Below, piece by piece: positions 36,331 through 44,814 of a DNA stretch of 64,000 nucleotides (position 1 is its first letter; the number at the start of each line of letters is the position of its first letter). Source of the DNA: Apilactobacillus waqarii (GTDB lineage: Bacteria > Bacillota > Bacilli > Lactobacillales > Lactobacillaceae); contig NZ_JAHQYH010000002.1 of the NCBI RefSeq assembly GCF_019061205.1, positions 179,457 through 243,456 of the forward strand. The letters run 5' to 3'. A program made the translations under genes and the position numbers. Under the pieces are notes generated by a model. That model saw only the letters and a program-made list of their open reading frames with translations, had not been told where the DNA came from and searched no databases.

Positions 36331-37244
36331 TATTTAGCCTCCTTGTTGTTATCACTTGATAGAAGCTTCAATAGTGATTCTTCTAGGTCAGTTTGGTTTC
36401 TTGAAACATTTTCAATTTCAATTCCTGCTTGGTTCAATGCTGATAGACCAGCGTTCATTGCAGTTGAATCGTTGTTGTCTTCGATTTCAACAGTCTTGTC
36501 GTAAATAGTGGCAGTGAAACCGGCTGCGTCAAGAGCACTCTTAGCTGCTTCAGTGTCTTGAACTTCGAACTTAATGGTCTTAGGACCTTCTGATAGGAAT
36601 GACTTAGCGTCTGACTTCTTGATTACCTTACCGTGGTTAATCACTACATAGTAATCAGCGATACGTGATAGTTCATCAAGTAAGTGACTTGATATAAGGA
36701 TACTAATGCCACGTTTTGATAGTTTTACAAGTAGGTCACGTAAATCATGAGTTGATTGTGGATCTAGACCGTTCATAGGTTCATCTAGGATTAGTAGCTT
36801 AGGGTGGTTAAGCAATGAAATGGCAATTCCTAAACGCTGCTTCATACCTAATGAGTACTTCTTAGCCTTACGATCGGCAAATTCAGTGATTTGAGTTTCT
36901 TCCATAATTTCTTGCATTTCTTCTTCGGTGGTAGAACCGTCATTGAAAAGCTTTAGGTTTTGACGACCAGTTAGATTCAAGTATGGAGCAGGTGATTCAA
37001 TCATTGAACCAACGTTTTCTAGACTGCTACGCTTGTTTTTAGTTAATTCTTTTCCATCAATTTTAATGCTACCTGAGTTGTAGTCGGTTAGACCCACAAT
37101 ACTCTTCATAATAGTAGACTTACCAGCACCGTTTGGTCCGATTAGGCCAAGAATAGTACCTGGTTCGATATCAAATGAAACATCGAATAGAGCTTGTTTT
37201 CTTCCGAAGAACTTGTTTAAGCTTTGAACTTCAAGAGTTTTCAT
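36330..37244 (-). CDS. ABC transporter ATP-binding protein
   Basis: A 304-residue ATPase of the BcrA/lantibiotic-protection type. It has Walker A GPNGAGKST (about residues 36-44), signature YSLGMKQRLGIA, Walker B LLILDEPMNGLDP and a switch His in ISSHLL. The C-terminal 90 residues form the extra domain found in such exporters, ending in a helical segment. It is the first gene of the operon and overlaps the permease by the TAATG junction. The exported compound is not determinable. Confidence 0.9.
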   Translation of the reverse strand: MKTLEVQSLNKFFGRKQALFDVSFDIEPGTILGLIGPNGAGKSTIMKSIVGLTDYNSGSIKIDGKELTKNKRSSLENVGSMIESPAPYLNLTGRQNLKLFNDGSTTEEEMQEIMEETQITEFADRKAKKYSLGMKQRLGIAISLLNHPKLLILDEPMNGLDPQSTHDLRDLLVKLSKRGISILISSHLLDELSRIADYYVVINHGKVIKKSDAKSFLSEGPKTIKFEVQDTEAAKSALDAAGFTATIYDKTVEIEDNNDSTAMNAGLSALNQAGIEIENVSRNQTDLEESLLKLLSSDNNKEAK

Positions 37245-37397
37245 AGTGCATCTCCTTATAATAATAGTTAATTACTTATGTAACTAACTGTATACATTTT
37301 TCTTTTAAAAGTCAATTCTTTTTCTTGAAACTTAAGAAAGTCTTAAGAGCTTTCAAATCAGACTTAAGAATAGTTTTGTTTCACGACTGAAATAAAA

Positions 37398-37414
37398 TGT
37401 AACATTCCTGTAAC
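37398..37414 (+). promoter_or_regulatory. WalR-like direct repeat
   Basis: TGTAAC-N5-TGTAAC, an exact match to the WalR (YycF) consensus TGTWAH-N5-TGTWAH, 71 bases before the start of the wall-lytic gene at 37485. Confidence 0.65.
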
Positions 37415-37484
37415 ATAACTCTAACAAGATAGTAAAACTGGTTCGTTATGTTATTCAAGTAATTTTAAGGAGGGAAAACATTAT

Positions 37485-38057
37485 ATGCATTCGAATAATA
37501 AGATGATTACCTTTGCAGTATTGGTATCATTATTGATTGCGACATTGTTTTTAATACCACAAACCGCAAAAGCTGATTCAGTGGCTACACCAACCACATC
37601 AGCTCAAACAAAGACCGTTCAAGGAACCGCTAAGAAAAAAGCTGCTAAACATGTTAAAAAGGTACGTAAGCACAAGAAAGTATCTAAGAAAGCTAAGAAA
37701 GTAGCAAGAACTCACAAAAAGGCAGCTAAGAAACACACTGTAAAACGTGTTAAGAAGCATGCAGTAAAGAAAATTGTTAGTTCAAGACGTATCAAGAAAC
37801 ACTCAACTTACAAAGTAAGAAAACATTTATCAAGAGCAAACGCTGCTGCTAAAGCATGGATTGCTTACCATGAATCAGGTGGTTCGTACACCGCATCAAA
37901 CGGTTCATGTTACGGTAAATACCAATTATCAATCAGTTACTACGGTGGTAACTTTTCTCATAAGAACCAAGAACGTACTGCTAACAAATATGTTAAGAGC
38001 CGTTACGGATCATGGGTAAAGGCCAAAGCATTCTGGTTATCACATAACTGGTACTAA
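37485..38057 (+). CDS. Secreted transglycosylase-like protein with Lys-rich wall-binding tract
   Basis: A 190-residue secreted protein. A signal peptide (about residues 1-30, ending near AKA) precedes a tract from about 45 to 115 that is roughly half Lys, Arg and His. The last 70 residues contain AWIAYHESGGSY and GSCYGKYQLS, matching the lysozyme-like/aggregation-promoting-factor domain of lactobacilli, with the catalytic Glu in HESGG. It probably cleaves peptidoglycan glycan strands. The polycationic tract likely holds it to teichoic acids (inference). AAGGAGGG precedes the start, a WalR-like box lies upstream and a terminator follows. Confidence 0.8.
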   Translation: MHSNNKMITFAVLVSLLIATLFLIPQTAKADSVATPTTSAQTKTVQGTAKKKAAKHVKKVRKHKKVSKKAKKVARTHKKAAKKHTVKRVKKHAVKKIVSSRRIKKHSTYKVRKHLSRANAAAKAWIAYHESGGSYTASNGSCYGKYQLSISYYGGNFSHKNQERTANKYVKSRYGSWVKAKAFWLSHNWY

Positions 38058-38059
38058 TA

Positions 38060-38089
38060 AAAAGAACCCCAAAGAGGGTTCTTTTTTTA
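38060..38089 (+). terminator. Intrinsic terminator
   Basis: AAAGAACCC/GGGTTCTTT stem and a T run. Confidence 0.9.
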
Positions 38090-38167
38090 TACTCTTTAAC
38101 ATCTAGTGTTGAAAACTAGATTACATAGTTATATAATTAAATAAACATTAATTGAGGTACTTTATTT

Positions 38168-38857
38168 ATGAACAACGACTTAAAACAAAAGACTACCGAC
38201 TCAGTTAAGCAAAAGTTTAACTGGATTAAGGATAAAACATACTACCTATTAAACGAAATCTTTAGTGCAATCACCCACGGAATTGGAGAATTACTTGCAA
38301 TCATCGGTGCAATCGCATTGATTATTCATGGTGTTCACGTAGGTGGTGCAATGAGAATTACCAGTTTTGTGATTTATTCAATCACGTTAGTAGTTTTCTA
38401 CATTGCTTCTACCATGTTTCATAGCCTATATTTCACGCGTGTTGAAAAGTTATTCCAAATCTTTGATCACTCAGCAATCTACCTACTAATTGCTGGAAGT
38501 TACACACCTTACTGTCTAATCGCAATTGGTGGTTGGCTAGGTTGGGTCATCCTAACTGTAATCTGGATTATGACCGTGCTAGGAATCATCTACAAGGTAT
38601 TGTGGATGGGTAAATTAAAGACACTTTCTACTATTATCTACGTTGTAATGGGGTGGATGTGTCTACTAGGCATCGTCAAACTATATGATTACTTAGGAAT
38701 TCACGGTTTCTTATTACTACTATTTGGTGGAATTGCATTTACTGTAGGTGCATTAATCTACAGTTTTCCAAGAATTCCATTTGGCCACGTCATTTGGCAC
38801 GTCTTTGTAATGATTGGGACCATTTTGATGTACTTCTCAATTTATTTCTATGTATAA
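38168..38857 (+). CDS. Hemolysin III / PAQR family membrane protein
   Basis: A 229-residue protein with seven helices. Family motifs are visible: NEIFSAITHGIGE near the N-terminus, STMFHSLYF, FDHSAIYLLIAGSYTP and a late FGHVIWHVFV. The conserved His, Ser and Asp residues are thought to bind zinc, by analogy with adiponectin receptors. Bacterial members are called hemolysin III or YqfA/YplQ, but their cell function is mostly membrane homeostasis or unknown. There is no evidence here for a toxin role. Start ATG follows GAGGT. Confidence 0.88.
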   Translation: MNNDLKQKTTDSVKQKFNWIKDKTYYLLNEIFSAITHGIGELLAIIGAIALIIHGVHVGGAMRITSFVIYSITLVVFYIASTMFHSLYFTRVEKLFQIFDHSAIYLLIAGSYTPYCLIAIGGWLGWVILTVIWIMTVLGIIYKVLWMGKLKTLSTIIYVVMGWMCLLGIVKLYDYLGIHGFLLLLFGGIAFTVGALIYSFPRIPFGHVIWHVFVMIGTILMYFSIYFYV

Positions 38858-38897
38858 AAAATAACGCTAGGTTAGATATTCTAACTTAGCGTTTTTA
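38856..38897. terminator. Bidirectional terminator
   Basis: AAAAATAACGCTAGGTTAG with CTAACTTAGCGTTTTT between convergent genes. Confidence 0.85.
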
Positions 38898-39218
38898 TTT
38901 TGCACTGAATAAGTTTAACAAAACGACACCGATGATGATAAAGACGATACCAATCATACTCATGACGTTAATTTGTTCCTTGTACACCAAAGATGCGATT
39001 GCGGTAGTGGCAAGAATTCCTAGTGCGCTCCAATTAGCGTAGGCAATGTTTAGCGGAATCTTAACCATCGCAATTGATAAAAAGTAAAAACATAGTGCGA
39101 ATGAAATTAGCGATCCGATTGTTGGAAGTATCTTAGTAAAACCCATCGACATCTTTAATAGGTTTGTACCGATGAGTTCTCCAATAATAGCGAGCGCTAA
39201 AAATAAGTAATAAAACAT
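38895..39218 (-). CDS. SMR family transporter
   Basis: A 107-residue four-helix protein of the small multidrug resistance family. The essential Glu of helix 1 is present (AIIGELIGTN, E13-E14 region), as are the tryptophan-containing NIAYANWSALGI of helix 3 and the final helix. Members exchange cationic drugs, guanidinium or polyamines for protons as antiparallel dimers. There is no second SMR gene next to it, so it likely works as a homodimer. RBS GAGGT precedes ATG 39218. Confidence 0.88.
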   Translation of the reverse strand: MFYYLFLALAIIGELIGTNLLKMSMGFTKILPTIGSLISFALCFYFLSIAMVKIPLNIAYANWSALGILATTAIASLVYKEQINVMSMIGIVFIIIGVVLLNLFSAK

Positions 39219-39381
39219 ATTAATTTACCTCATCGAAAAATAATATTATGCTGATACTTAAATCATATCACTTAACTTTTTATTTGTTCATTAAAAAAAT
39301 TATGCAAAAAGGTTTACTAACTAAAAGTAAGTGATATAATATAAGTTAATCAATCAGATATGACAAAAGGAGAGATTTAAC

Positions 39382-39984
39382 ATGAAAACAGAACTACTAG
39401 GTTTACAAAAGAACCGTCGTACTATTTACGCTTTAGGTCGTAACGTTGAACAAAGCCAAGATGAATTAGCAAACTTCATCAAAGCTTCAATCAAGGAAGC
39501 TCCATCAGCTTTCAACAGTCAATCAACTCGTGCCGTTATCTTATTCAATGACAACCAAGACAAAGTATGGGACATTACTTTAGACAACTTAAAGCCACAC
39601 TTAAAGGATGACGATGCTTTAAAGGCAACTACTGACAAGATCAACGGTTTCAAGAATGGTTACGCTACTATCCTATTCTTCACTGACATGGATGTTGTTC
39701 ATGGACTAGAAAAGAACTTCCCATCATACGCTGACAACTTCTACGATTGGTCAGAACAAGCTCAAGGTAACGCACAATACGCTGTATGGACTGGATTAGC
39801 TGAAAACGGTCTAGGTGCTAACCTACAACATTACAACCCACTGATCGACGAAGACGTTGCTAAGGAATTCGATATTCCATCTAGCTGGAGACTACGTGGT
39901 GAAATGGTATTCGGCTCAATCGAAGCACCAGCACAATCAAAGGATTACATGAACGTCGAAGATCGTTTCAAGGTATTCAAGTAA
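39382..39984 (+). CDS. Nitroreductase family protein (Frm2/CinD-like)
   Basis: A 200-residue FMN-dependent oxidoreductase of the short nitroreductase group related to CinD/YdgI/Frm2. Recognisable are the start (QKNRRTIYALGRNV), the substrate-side PSAFNSQSTRAVILF and the GLGANLQHYNPLID block near residue 145-155. Such enzymes use NAD(P)H to reduce nitro-aromatics or quinones, often in the oxidative-stress response. Codon use is strongly biased toward the set seen in other abundant proteins, so high expression is likely. It has a good ribosome binding site (GGAGAGA) and its own terminator. Confidence 0.88.
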   Translation: MKTELLGLQKNRRTIYALGRNVEQSQDELANFIKASIKEAPSAFNSQSTRAVILFNDNQDKVWDITLDNLKPHLKDDDALKATTDKINGFKNGYATILFFTDMDVVHGLEKNFPSYADNFYDWSEQAQGNAQYAVWTGLAENGLGANLQHYNPLIDEDVAKEFDIPSSWRLRGEMVFGSIEAPAQSKDYMNVEDRFKVFK

Positions 39985-40001
39985 GAACAATCCCAATAAA
40001 T

Positions 40002-40034
40002 AAAAAGATAGGTCAAACGACCTATCTTTTTTTT
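40002..40034. terminator. Bidirectional terminator
   Basis: AAAAGATAGGTC/GACCTATCTTTT with loop AAAC between convergent genes. Confidence 0.92.
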
Positions 40035-41340
40035 ATTGTTGTTTTGTTCCTTTTGTACCACGTTGGTTAGTGGGCTTCTTGTCATCTTTATTAGATTTAT
40101 CACCTAAATGACGTTTCTTAGAAAGTTCCTTAAGTTGTTGTAATGCTTTTGCATTCTTAATACTTTCAGGTGTTAGCTTGTGGTTGTGGGAGAAGTTTTC
40201 AACCCGTTCGCCCAATTCATAGTACCAAGGTCGTTTTTTATGAGTAGGATATGGGATGATTACTAAATGATCATCGACATATTGACCTAGGTAGATTTGA
40301 GCAATTTCTTTGTGTGAATCCTTCGCTAACTGTTCAATCCAGTCCATGTCGTGGCCCATCTTTTCTAGGACTTCGGCATTAACTGTCCCATCAGTAATGA
40401 TAGGGTAGCTTAATGATTCATCACCAAAGGTGGTAACAGTAAGTTGTCCATTTTGTTCTAAGACAGCAGACTTAACGTCTTGGAAGTTACTAATCCCCTT
40501 AGTTCTTAGCTTGAATGATAAATCAGCTGCTGACATACCGTTTTTTAGGGCTGTATCAACATTAACAATTCCATTAGTAATGATGTTTTGAGGTTCACCA
40601 TTGAAGATCCGATGGAATATCGAGAACTGACGACTAAGGATACGACTAGTAAAGATAACCAATGACCAGATTAACAATACGATGAAGAATTGTAGTGTGG
40701 TGATTTGTTGGTTGTAAATCATACCCCCGATGATACCCCCAAGAACGTAGTTTTGAATTTGATCAACCGCGTTAGAAGGTGCCAAGTTACCTTTACCAGA
40801 AATGTTAATTTGAATTACCAATACGACGAATCCGATTAAGAACTTAAATAGGATTACCAAGTATTCCTTGTTCAAGTCACCAATTTGAAGTGATGGTTTG
40901 TCGTGATAAGTAATATTGGTAGGAATCAATTGAATAGGTTGAAGTTGATAACTGTTAAAACTTGTATTAAAAGTAGCTTGGTAGAACTTATCGCCAACCT
41001 TTACAGTCATACCATTAGTTAATTGAGGGGAGCTAACGTAAATCTTTGATGTAGAAATATGTTTGCTTCTGCTAATGGCCTTAACCATTTCAGTAGTTTG
41101 GGAATTTTGCGACGAAGAGTTGCGTTGTTGCAGAATATTACTGAAGCCGATACTAATTGATAGTATGGCAATCAAAATCATGGTAATAAATATGTCACGG
41201 TATTTTAAATTTGTTCTATCGCGCATGTATTTAAAACCGTTAAAAATAATCATTAATCCAACAATTACCGCTAATGCTAATAGTAAATATGTAACGATAG
41301 TATTTGGATGGATTAAGTAGTCATATGAATATAAATCCAT
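40033..41340 (-). CDS. DUF3290-DUF421 fusion membrane protein
   Basis: A 435-residue protein. Residues about 1-155 (two helices, then an extracytoplasmic beta-rich part) resemble DUF3290. Residues about 160-385 (three helices, then a soluble part with MSAADLSFKLRTKGI and SAVLEQNGQLTV) match DUF421/YetF. In most lactobacilli I know these are two adjacent genes; here they form one frame with no stop. The last 50 residues are Lys/Gln-rich. The function of both domains is unknown; YetF relatives are membrane proteins linked to stress or spore germination in bacilli. RBS AAGGTGA precedes the ATG. Confidence 0.75.
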   Translation of the reverse strand: MDLYSYDYLIHPNTIVTYLLLALAVIVGLMIIFNGFKYMRDRTNLKYRDIFITMILIAILSISIGFSNILQQRNSSSQNSQTTEMVKAISRSKHISTSKIYVSSPQLTNGMTVKVGDKFYQATFNTSFNSYQLQPIQLIPTNITYHDKPSLQIGDLNKEYLVILFKFLIGFVVLVIQINISGKGNLAPSNAVDQIQNYVLGGIIGGMIYNQQITTLQFFIVLLIWSLVIFTSRILSRQFSIFHRIFNGEPQNIITNGIVNVDTALKNGMSAADLSFKLRTKGISNFQDVKSAVLEQNGQLTVTTFGDESLSYPIITDGTVNAEVLEKMGHDMDWIEQLAKDSHKEIAQIYLGQYVDDHLVIIPYPTHKKRPWYYELGERVENFSHNHKLTPESIKNAKALQQLKELSKKRHLGDKSNKDDKKPTNQRGTKGTKQQ

Positions 41341-41414
41341 GAAATCACCTTATTCTTAAAAGTTGTTAAGTATAGTTCTCATTATAGAACGATTTATATT
41401 ATAAAACCATTGGA

Positions 41415-41431
41415 TGTAACATTTAGGTAAT
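41415..41431 (+). promoter_or_regulatory. WalR-like direct repeat
   Basis: TGTAAC-N5-GGTAAT, one mismatch to TGTWAH-N5-TGTWAH, 113 bases before the NlpC/P60 gene. Confidence 0.5.
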
Positions 41432-41543
41432 ATTTTTTTATATTTTTGAAATACTTTTGTTCCTGTTATGTAGCATTTTGTAGCTATACTTTAGTCATAA
41501 GTTAAGAAAGTATAAAATTTTTAAAAGCGGGGAATAAAGTGCT

Positions 41544-42182
41544 ATGAACAAAACAAAAACGAAAAAGACAATCATGTTAATAATGTTGACTGTTTTGGCG
41601 ATGGCTACATTGTTTGCAACCGATGTTACCAACGCAAGCGCTAACAAAGTTCATCATAAAAAAACTCATAAGGTTTACAAAAAGAAAAAAGCTAAAAAGC
41701 GTCATGTGGTAAAGAAACATATCCATAAGAAAAAGGCCAAAAAAGTTGCCTACAAGAAACCAGCTGCTAAGAAAAAAGCACGTAAGGTTGTTAAGAAGGT
41801 TACACATAAGAAGGCTCGTAAGTCAGGATTCTCGAGTGTATATAAAGCAGCTTCAAGCAAATTAGGACACCCATATGTATATGGAGCTGTTGGTCCATAT
41901 AGTTTTGACTGTTCTGGATTTACCCAATATGCATATCGTCGTGGAGCCCGCAAATACTTGGCAAGAACAGCCCAAATGCAATACAACACCAATAGACATG
42001 TAAGCAGAAAGCATGTTAAGAAAGGTGATCTAGTATTCTTTGGTAGTAGCCGCAGTAACATTTACCACGTAGGTATTTACATTGGTCATGACAGAATGAT
42101 TGATGCACAAAACCGTGGAGTTGTAACAGAAAAAATTCATGTTCCTTGGTGGCATGAAGTTGGATACGCTCGAGTATCTTAA
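41544..42182 (+). CDS. Secreted NlpC/P60 endopeptidase with Lys/His-rich tract
   Basis: A 212-residue secreted peptidoglycan peptidase. A signal peptide (about 1-32, ending near ASA) is followed by a tract of KKxHKK-type residues from about 34 to 95. The NlpC/P60 domain then has catalytic Cys123 (FDCSGF), His175 (YHVGIYIG) and a later polar residue around DAQNRG. It should cut the D-Glu/mDAP or Lys peptide bond in the wall. Its architecture mirrors the transglycosylase-like protein at 37485: same signal, same cationic tract, different enzyme domain. A WalR-like box lies upstream and a terminator follows. Confidence 0.88.
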   Translation: MNKTKTKKTIMLIMLTVLAMATLFATDVTNASANKVHHKKTHKVYKKKKAKKRHVVKKHIHKKKAKKVAYKKPAAKKKARKVVKKVTHKKARKSGFSSVYKAASSKLGHPYVYGAVGPYSFDCSGFTQYAYRRGARKYLARTAQMQYNTNRHVSRKHVKKGDLVFFGSSRSNIYHVGIYIGHDRMIDAQNRGVVTEKIHVPWWHEVGYARVS

Positions 42183-42187
42183 TACTT

Positions 42188-42219
42188 TAAAAGACACGAC
42201 ATTGCGTCGTGTCTTTTTT
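42188..42219 (+). terminator. Intrinsic terminator
   Basis: AAGACACGAC/GTCGTGTCTT stem and a T run. Confidence 0.9.
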
Positions 42220-42282
42220 TGTCTAGAACCAAAACTAAGTTATGGTAAGATATTAATAATACTAGAAATAGGAAGGATACAA

Positions 42283-42768
42283 ATGGAAAAACTATACTGG
42301 GATCAAGTCGAATACAAAAAGCAAAAACTCTATTTTACCTGTACCAGAGAGGGGATTAACTTCATTAATAACCCCAATACAGGAATTTCCAATATTTATA
42401 ACTTTTACCCTAAATTAGATGCAGAATTCGTATTTAATCGTAAGGTGACTGAAGAATTTAAAATTCAACTTCGCGAATACATTGATGGCACCCGCAAACA
42501 CTTTGCGGTACCGGTCGATTTATCAACTAGCGAATTAAATGAACAAATCTATCAAAAGATTAGTGATATTGATTATGGAGACACCGTGGATATCAAAGAG
42601 TTCTGTGATACATATGACTTCAAGGAGGTCGACGTAAGGGATGCAGTTATTACTAATCCATTAATTCTGATTATTCCAACTCACCGCCTTCTAAATGTCG
42701 ACTATTCAGAAGGCTACCGTAAGTTAGCCGACTTCAACAACTTGTTACTAGATTTAGAGAGAGAATAA
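42283..42768 (+). CDS. Alkyltransferase-like protein with Thr in place of the catalytic Cys
   Basis: A 161-residue homologue of O6-methylguanine-DNA methyltransferase (Ogt). The N-terminal part (MEKLYWDQVEYKKQKLYF) and the DNA-binding C-terminal domain are both recognisable. The active-site motif PCHR reads IPTHR, with Thr133 where the alkyl-accepting Cys should be, so it cannot act as a suicide methyltransferase. The preceding NPL and the following tail to YRKLADFNNLLLDLE fit the family. Family knowledge: alkyltransferase-like proteins without the Cys bind damaged DNA and flag it for nucleotide excision repair. An alternative is a decayed Ogt. RBS AGGAAGG fixes ATG 42283. It may be cotranscribed with the two bPH genes. 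Confidence 0.7.
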   Translation: MEKLYWDQVEYKKQKLYFTCTREGINFINNPNTGISNIYNFYPKLDAEFVFNRKVTEEFKIQLREYIDGTRKHFAVPVDLSTSELNEQIYQKISDIDYGDTVDIKEFCDTYDFKEVDVRDAVITNPLILIIPTHRLLNVDYSEGYRKLADFNNLLLDLERE

Positions 42769-42795
42769 AATAGCAACATCGAGGAGAGAATATAA

Positions 42796-43263
42796 ATGAA
42801 GAAACTACCTGAGAGCGTCAAAACAGTATGGCTATATTCAGCCGTTATTACCATTATCGTTGAAATCATCATCTTCACCATTGCCACAATTGTCGTGAAG
42901 TATCTAGACTGGAAGTATGTTGAATACATCTTGCCGGTCTTAGGTACCATTTTGGTGGTATTGGCACTAGTGGACATGGTTTCAATCCCATACCGTTATG
43001 CTTTTCATCAATATGCTATCCATGAAGACCGTGTTGAAATTAAAAAAGGTTTTATCTTTAGAGAACAAGCTACTGTTCCGATTGCCCGTGTGCAAAACGT
43101 CGATATCGAACAAGGTCCAATTTTAAGACATAAGAATCTATATAAGATTAGCATTTATACTTCCGCTGACAGTCATGAAATTGCTGCCGTAACTAAGGAA
43201 GAATCAGAAAACATTAAGACCCAAGTGATGAGATTAGCAATGGAGGCCAGAAATGCAAGATAA
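42796..43263 (+). CDS. YdbS-like bPH domain membrane protein
   Basis: A 155-residue protein with two N-terminal helices and a bacterial PH domain (bPH_2, formerly DUF304): EIKKGFIFREQATVPIARVQNVDIEQGPILRH. It overlaps the next gene by 11 bases, the usual arrangement of the ydbS-ydbT pair. In Bacillus the pair has been linked to resistance to antimicrobial peptides (from memory). The membrane role here is unknown. Confidence 0.82.
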   Translation: MKKLPESVKTVWLYSAVITIIVEIIIFTIATIVVKYLDWKYVEYILPVLGTILVVLALVDMVSIPYRYAFHQYAIHEDRVEIKKGFIFREQATVPIARVQNVDIEQGPILRHKNLYKISIYTSADSHEIAAVTKEESENIKTQVMRLAMEARNAR

Positions 43264-44713
43264 ACACCTGAGCCCATTAAACCTAGTGAATCGTCTTGAA
43301 GACATATTGATAGCAATTTTTTTAGCTTCTTTTATTGGCAATCCATTACACATTGATAGCTTTAAATTAGGGATTATATTCGTGATTATTACGATAGTAT
43401 GGGACATCATTTCATATCTTTGTTTTACCTATTCGATTGAAGATAAGCAAATCGTAATTAAAAAGGGTGTTATCTTTAAAAAGATCATCCACGTTCCGTT
43501 TGCTAGAATTCAATCGATTGAACACAGTCAGTTCTTTTTGTTTAGACCGTTTGACGTTGAAAAACTACAAATTAACAATGCCAGCAAGAGTGGTTCTCAC
43601 GATCAAATTATTTTGAGTGCGGTTAAGACATATGTTGGTGCGATTTTAGAAGAAAAGCACAAACAATATCAAACTCAAGATGTGGATGTTAACGATGATG
43701 TAGAACAACCTGATGTTGAAAAAATTGAGGATAATAACCAAGAAGAAATTAACCATGGTTATGCTCAATACAAGATTTCTACTAGGGACATTGCGCTATA
43801 TACCTTTACTAGCTTTAGGGTCTTTATTACGATGTTTTTGATTGCCCACATTACCCATGGAGCAGTCTTGGACTTCGCTATTAGCATCTATCAAAAGGGA
43901 TTTGGCTCCAACCTGGTTAGCTTGATTGCCTTTTCAATCATGGCGATTATAATCGCGTTATTACTATCGTTTATCTACACGATGTTTCAATTCTATGATT
44001 TCACCCTGGTAAAAGAGGGTAAGTATCTGGAATACGAAAAAGGACTATTTACCAGAAACAAGGTTCGATTATCCATCGATAGGATTCAAAGTGTTTTGGT
44101 AGAACAAAATGTGATGGGAAAGCTGCTAAAGATTATGACCGTCAAGATTATCATGGCTTCAGATGGTAGCGACGAGGAATCATCACAAGCAGTGGTCTTG
44201 CCAATCTTAAACTCACACAAGTATGCTGAAATGATGAATGATTTCTTTGAATGGATACCATTAAAAACGGTCGAAAAATTCAATGTCCGTAAAAGATCAA
44301 TCTGGTTGTTCTTCAGGAATTTTGATTGGATATTGTTAATCATACCAATCGTGATTTACTTTATTGGGTGGACAACATTATCCTATTCTTTAGTTGTAAT
44401 CGGTGTTTTTACTTTCTTTTACACTCTGGGTAATGCATACTTTAAATACCGGGTTAGTTCAATTGGATTAACAGGTGATGCTAAAGATGATTATTTGATT
44501 GTATCCAACGGCTTTTTATTCAAACAAAGAACTTACTATGTTGGATGGCACGAAATTCAAAGTATACGTTTTGAATCTAGCGTATTCATGAAGAGAAATA
44601 ACCTGGCCCACATCGTTATCCGGATTAGAAAAGGCGATTCTGCGCAAATCGCTGGAGTTCAATATATTGATTATGACGGTGCTCAAAAGATTTATGATTG
44701 GTATCGCCAATAA
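43253..44713 (+). CDS. YdbT-like protein with three bPH domains
   Basis: A 486-residue membrane protein with three repeats of two-helix plus bPH_2 domain: VIKKGVIFKKIIHVPFARIQ, then EKGLFTRNKVRLSIDRIQ, then a degenerate SNGFLFKQRTYYVGWHEIQ. The spacer between the first and second repeats is acidic (VDVNDDVEQPDVEKIEDN). It starts inside ydbS, with GGAGGCC upstream, so translation is coupled. Both proteins probably form one complex at the membrane. No terminator is seen after it before the next promoter. Confidence 0.85.
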   Translation: MQDKHLSPLNLVNRLEDILIAIFLASFIGNPLHIDSFKLGIIFVIITIVWDIISYLCFTYSIEDKQIVIKKGVIFKKIIHVPFARIQSIEHSQFFLFRPFDVEKLQINNASKSGSHDQIILSAVKTYVGAILEEKHKQYQTQDVDVNDDVEQPDVEKIEDNNQEEINHGYAQYKISTRDIALYTFTSFRVFITMFLIAHITHGAVLDFAISIYQKGFGSNLVSLIAFSIMAIIIALLLSFIYTMFQFYDFTLVKEGKYLEYEKGLFTRNKVRLSIDRIQSVLVEQNVMGKLLKIMTVKIIMASDGSDEESSQAVVLPILNSHKYAEMMNDFFEWIPLKTVEKFNVRKRSIWLFFRNFDWILLIIPIVIYFIGWTTLSYSLVVIGVFTFFYTLGNAYFKYRVSSIGLTGDAKDDYLIVSNGFLFKQRTYYVGWHEIQSIRFESSVFMKRNNLAHIVIRIRKGDSAQIAGVQYIDYDGAQKIYDWYRQ

Positions 44714-44750
44714 AAATAGCGTAAAATTTAATTAAATCGTGTACAAACTA

Positions 44751-44778
44751 TTGACACAAGATTTTATCCGAGTATTAT
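44751..44778 (+). promoter_or_regulatory. Predicted promoter of the HesB-like gene
   Basis: TTGACA at 44751-44756, a 16-base spacer, TATTAT at 44773-44778. Confidence 0.7.
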
Positions 44779-44814
44779 AGATACTTGTAATATAAATGAA
44801 GGGGGTTCATTTTT

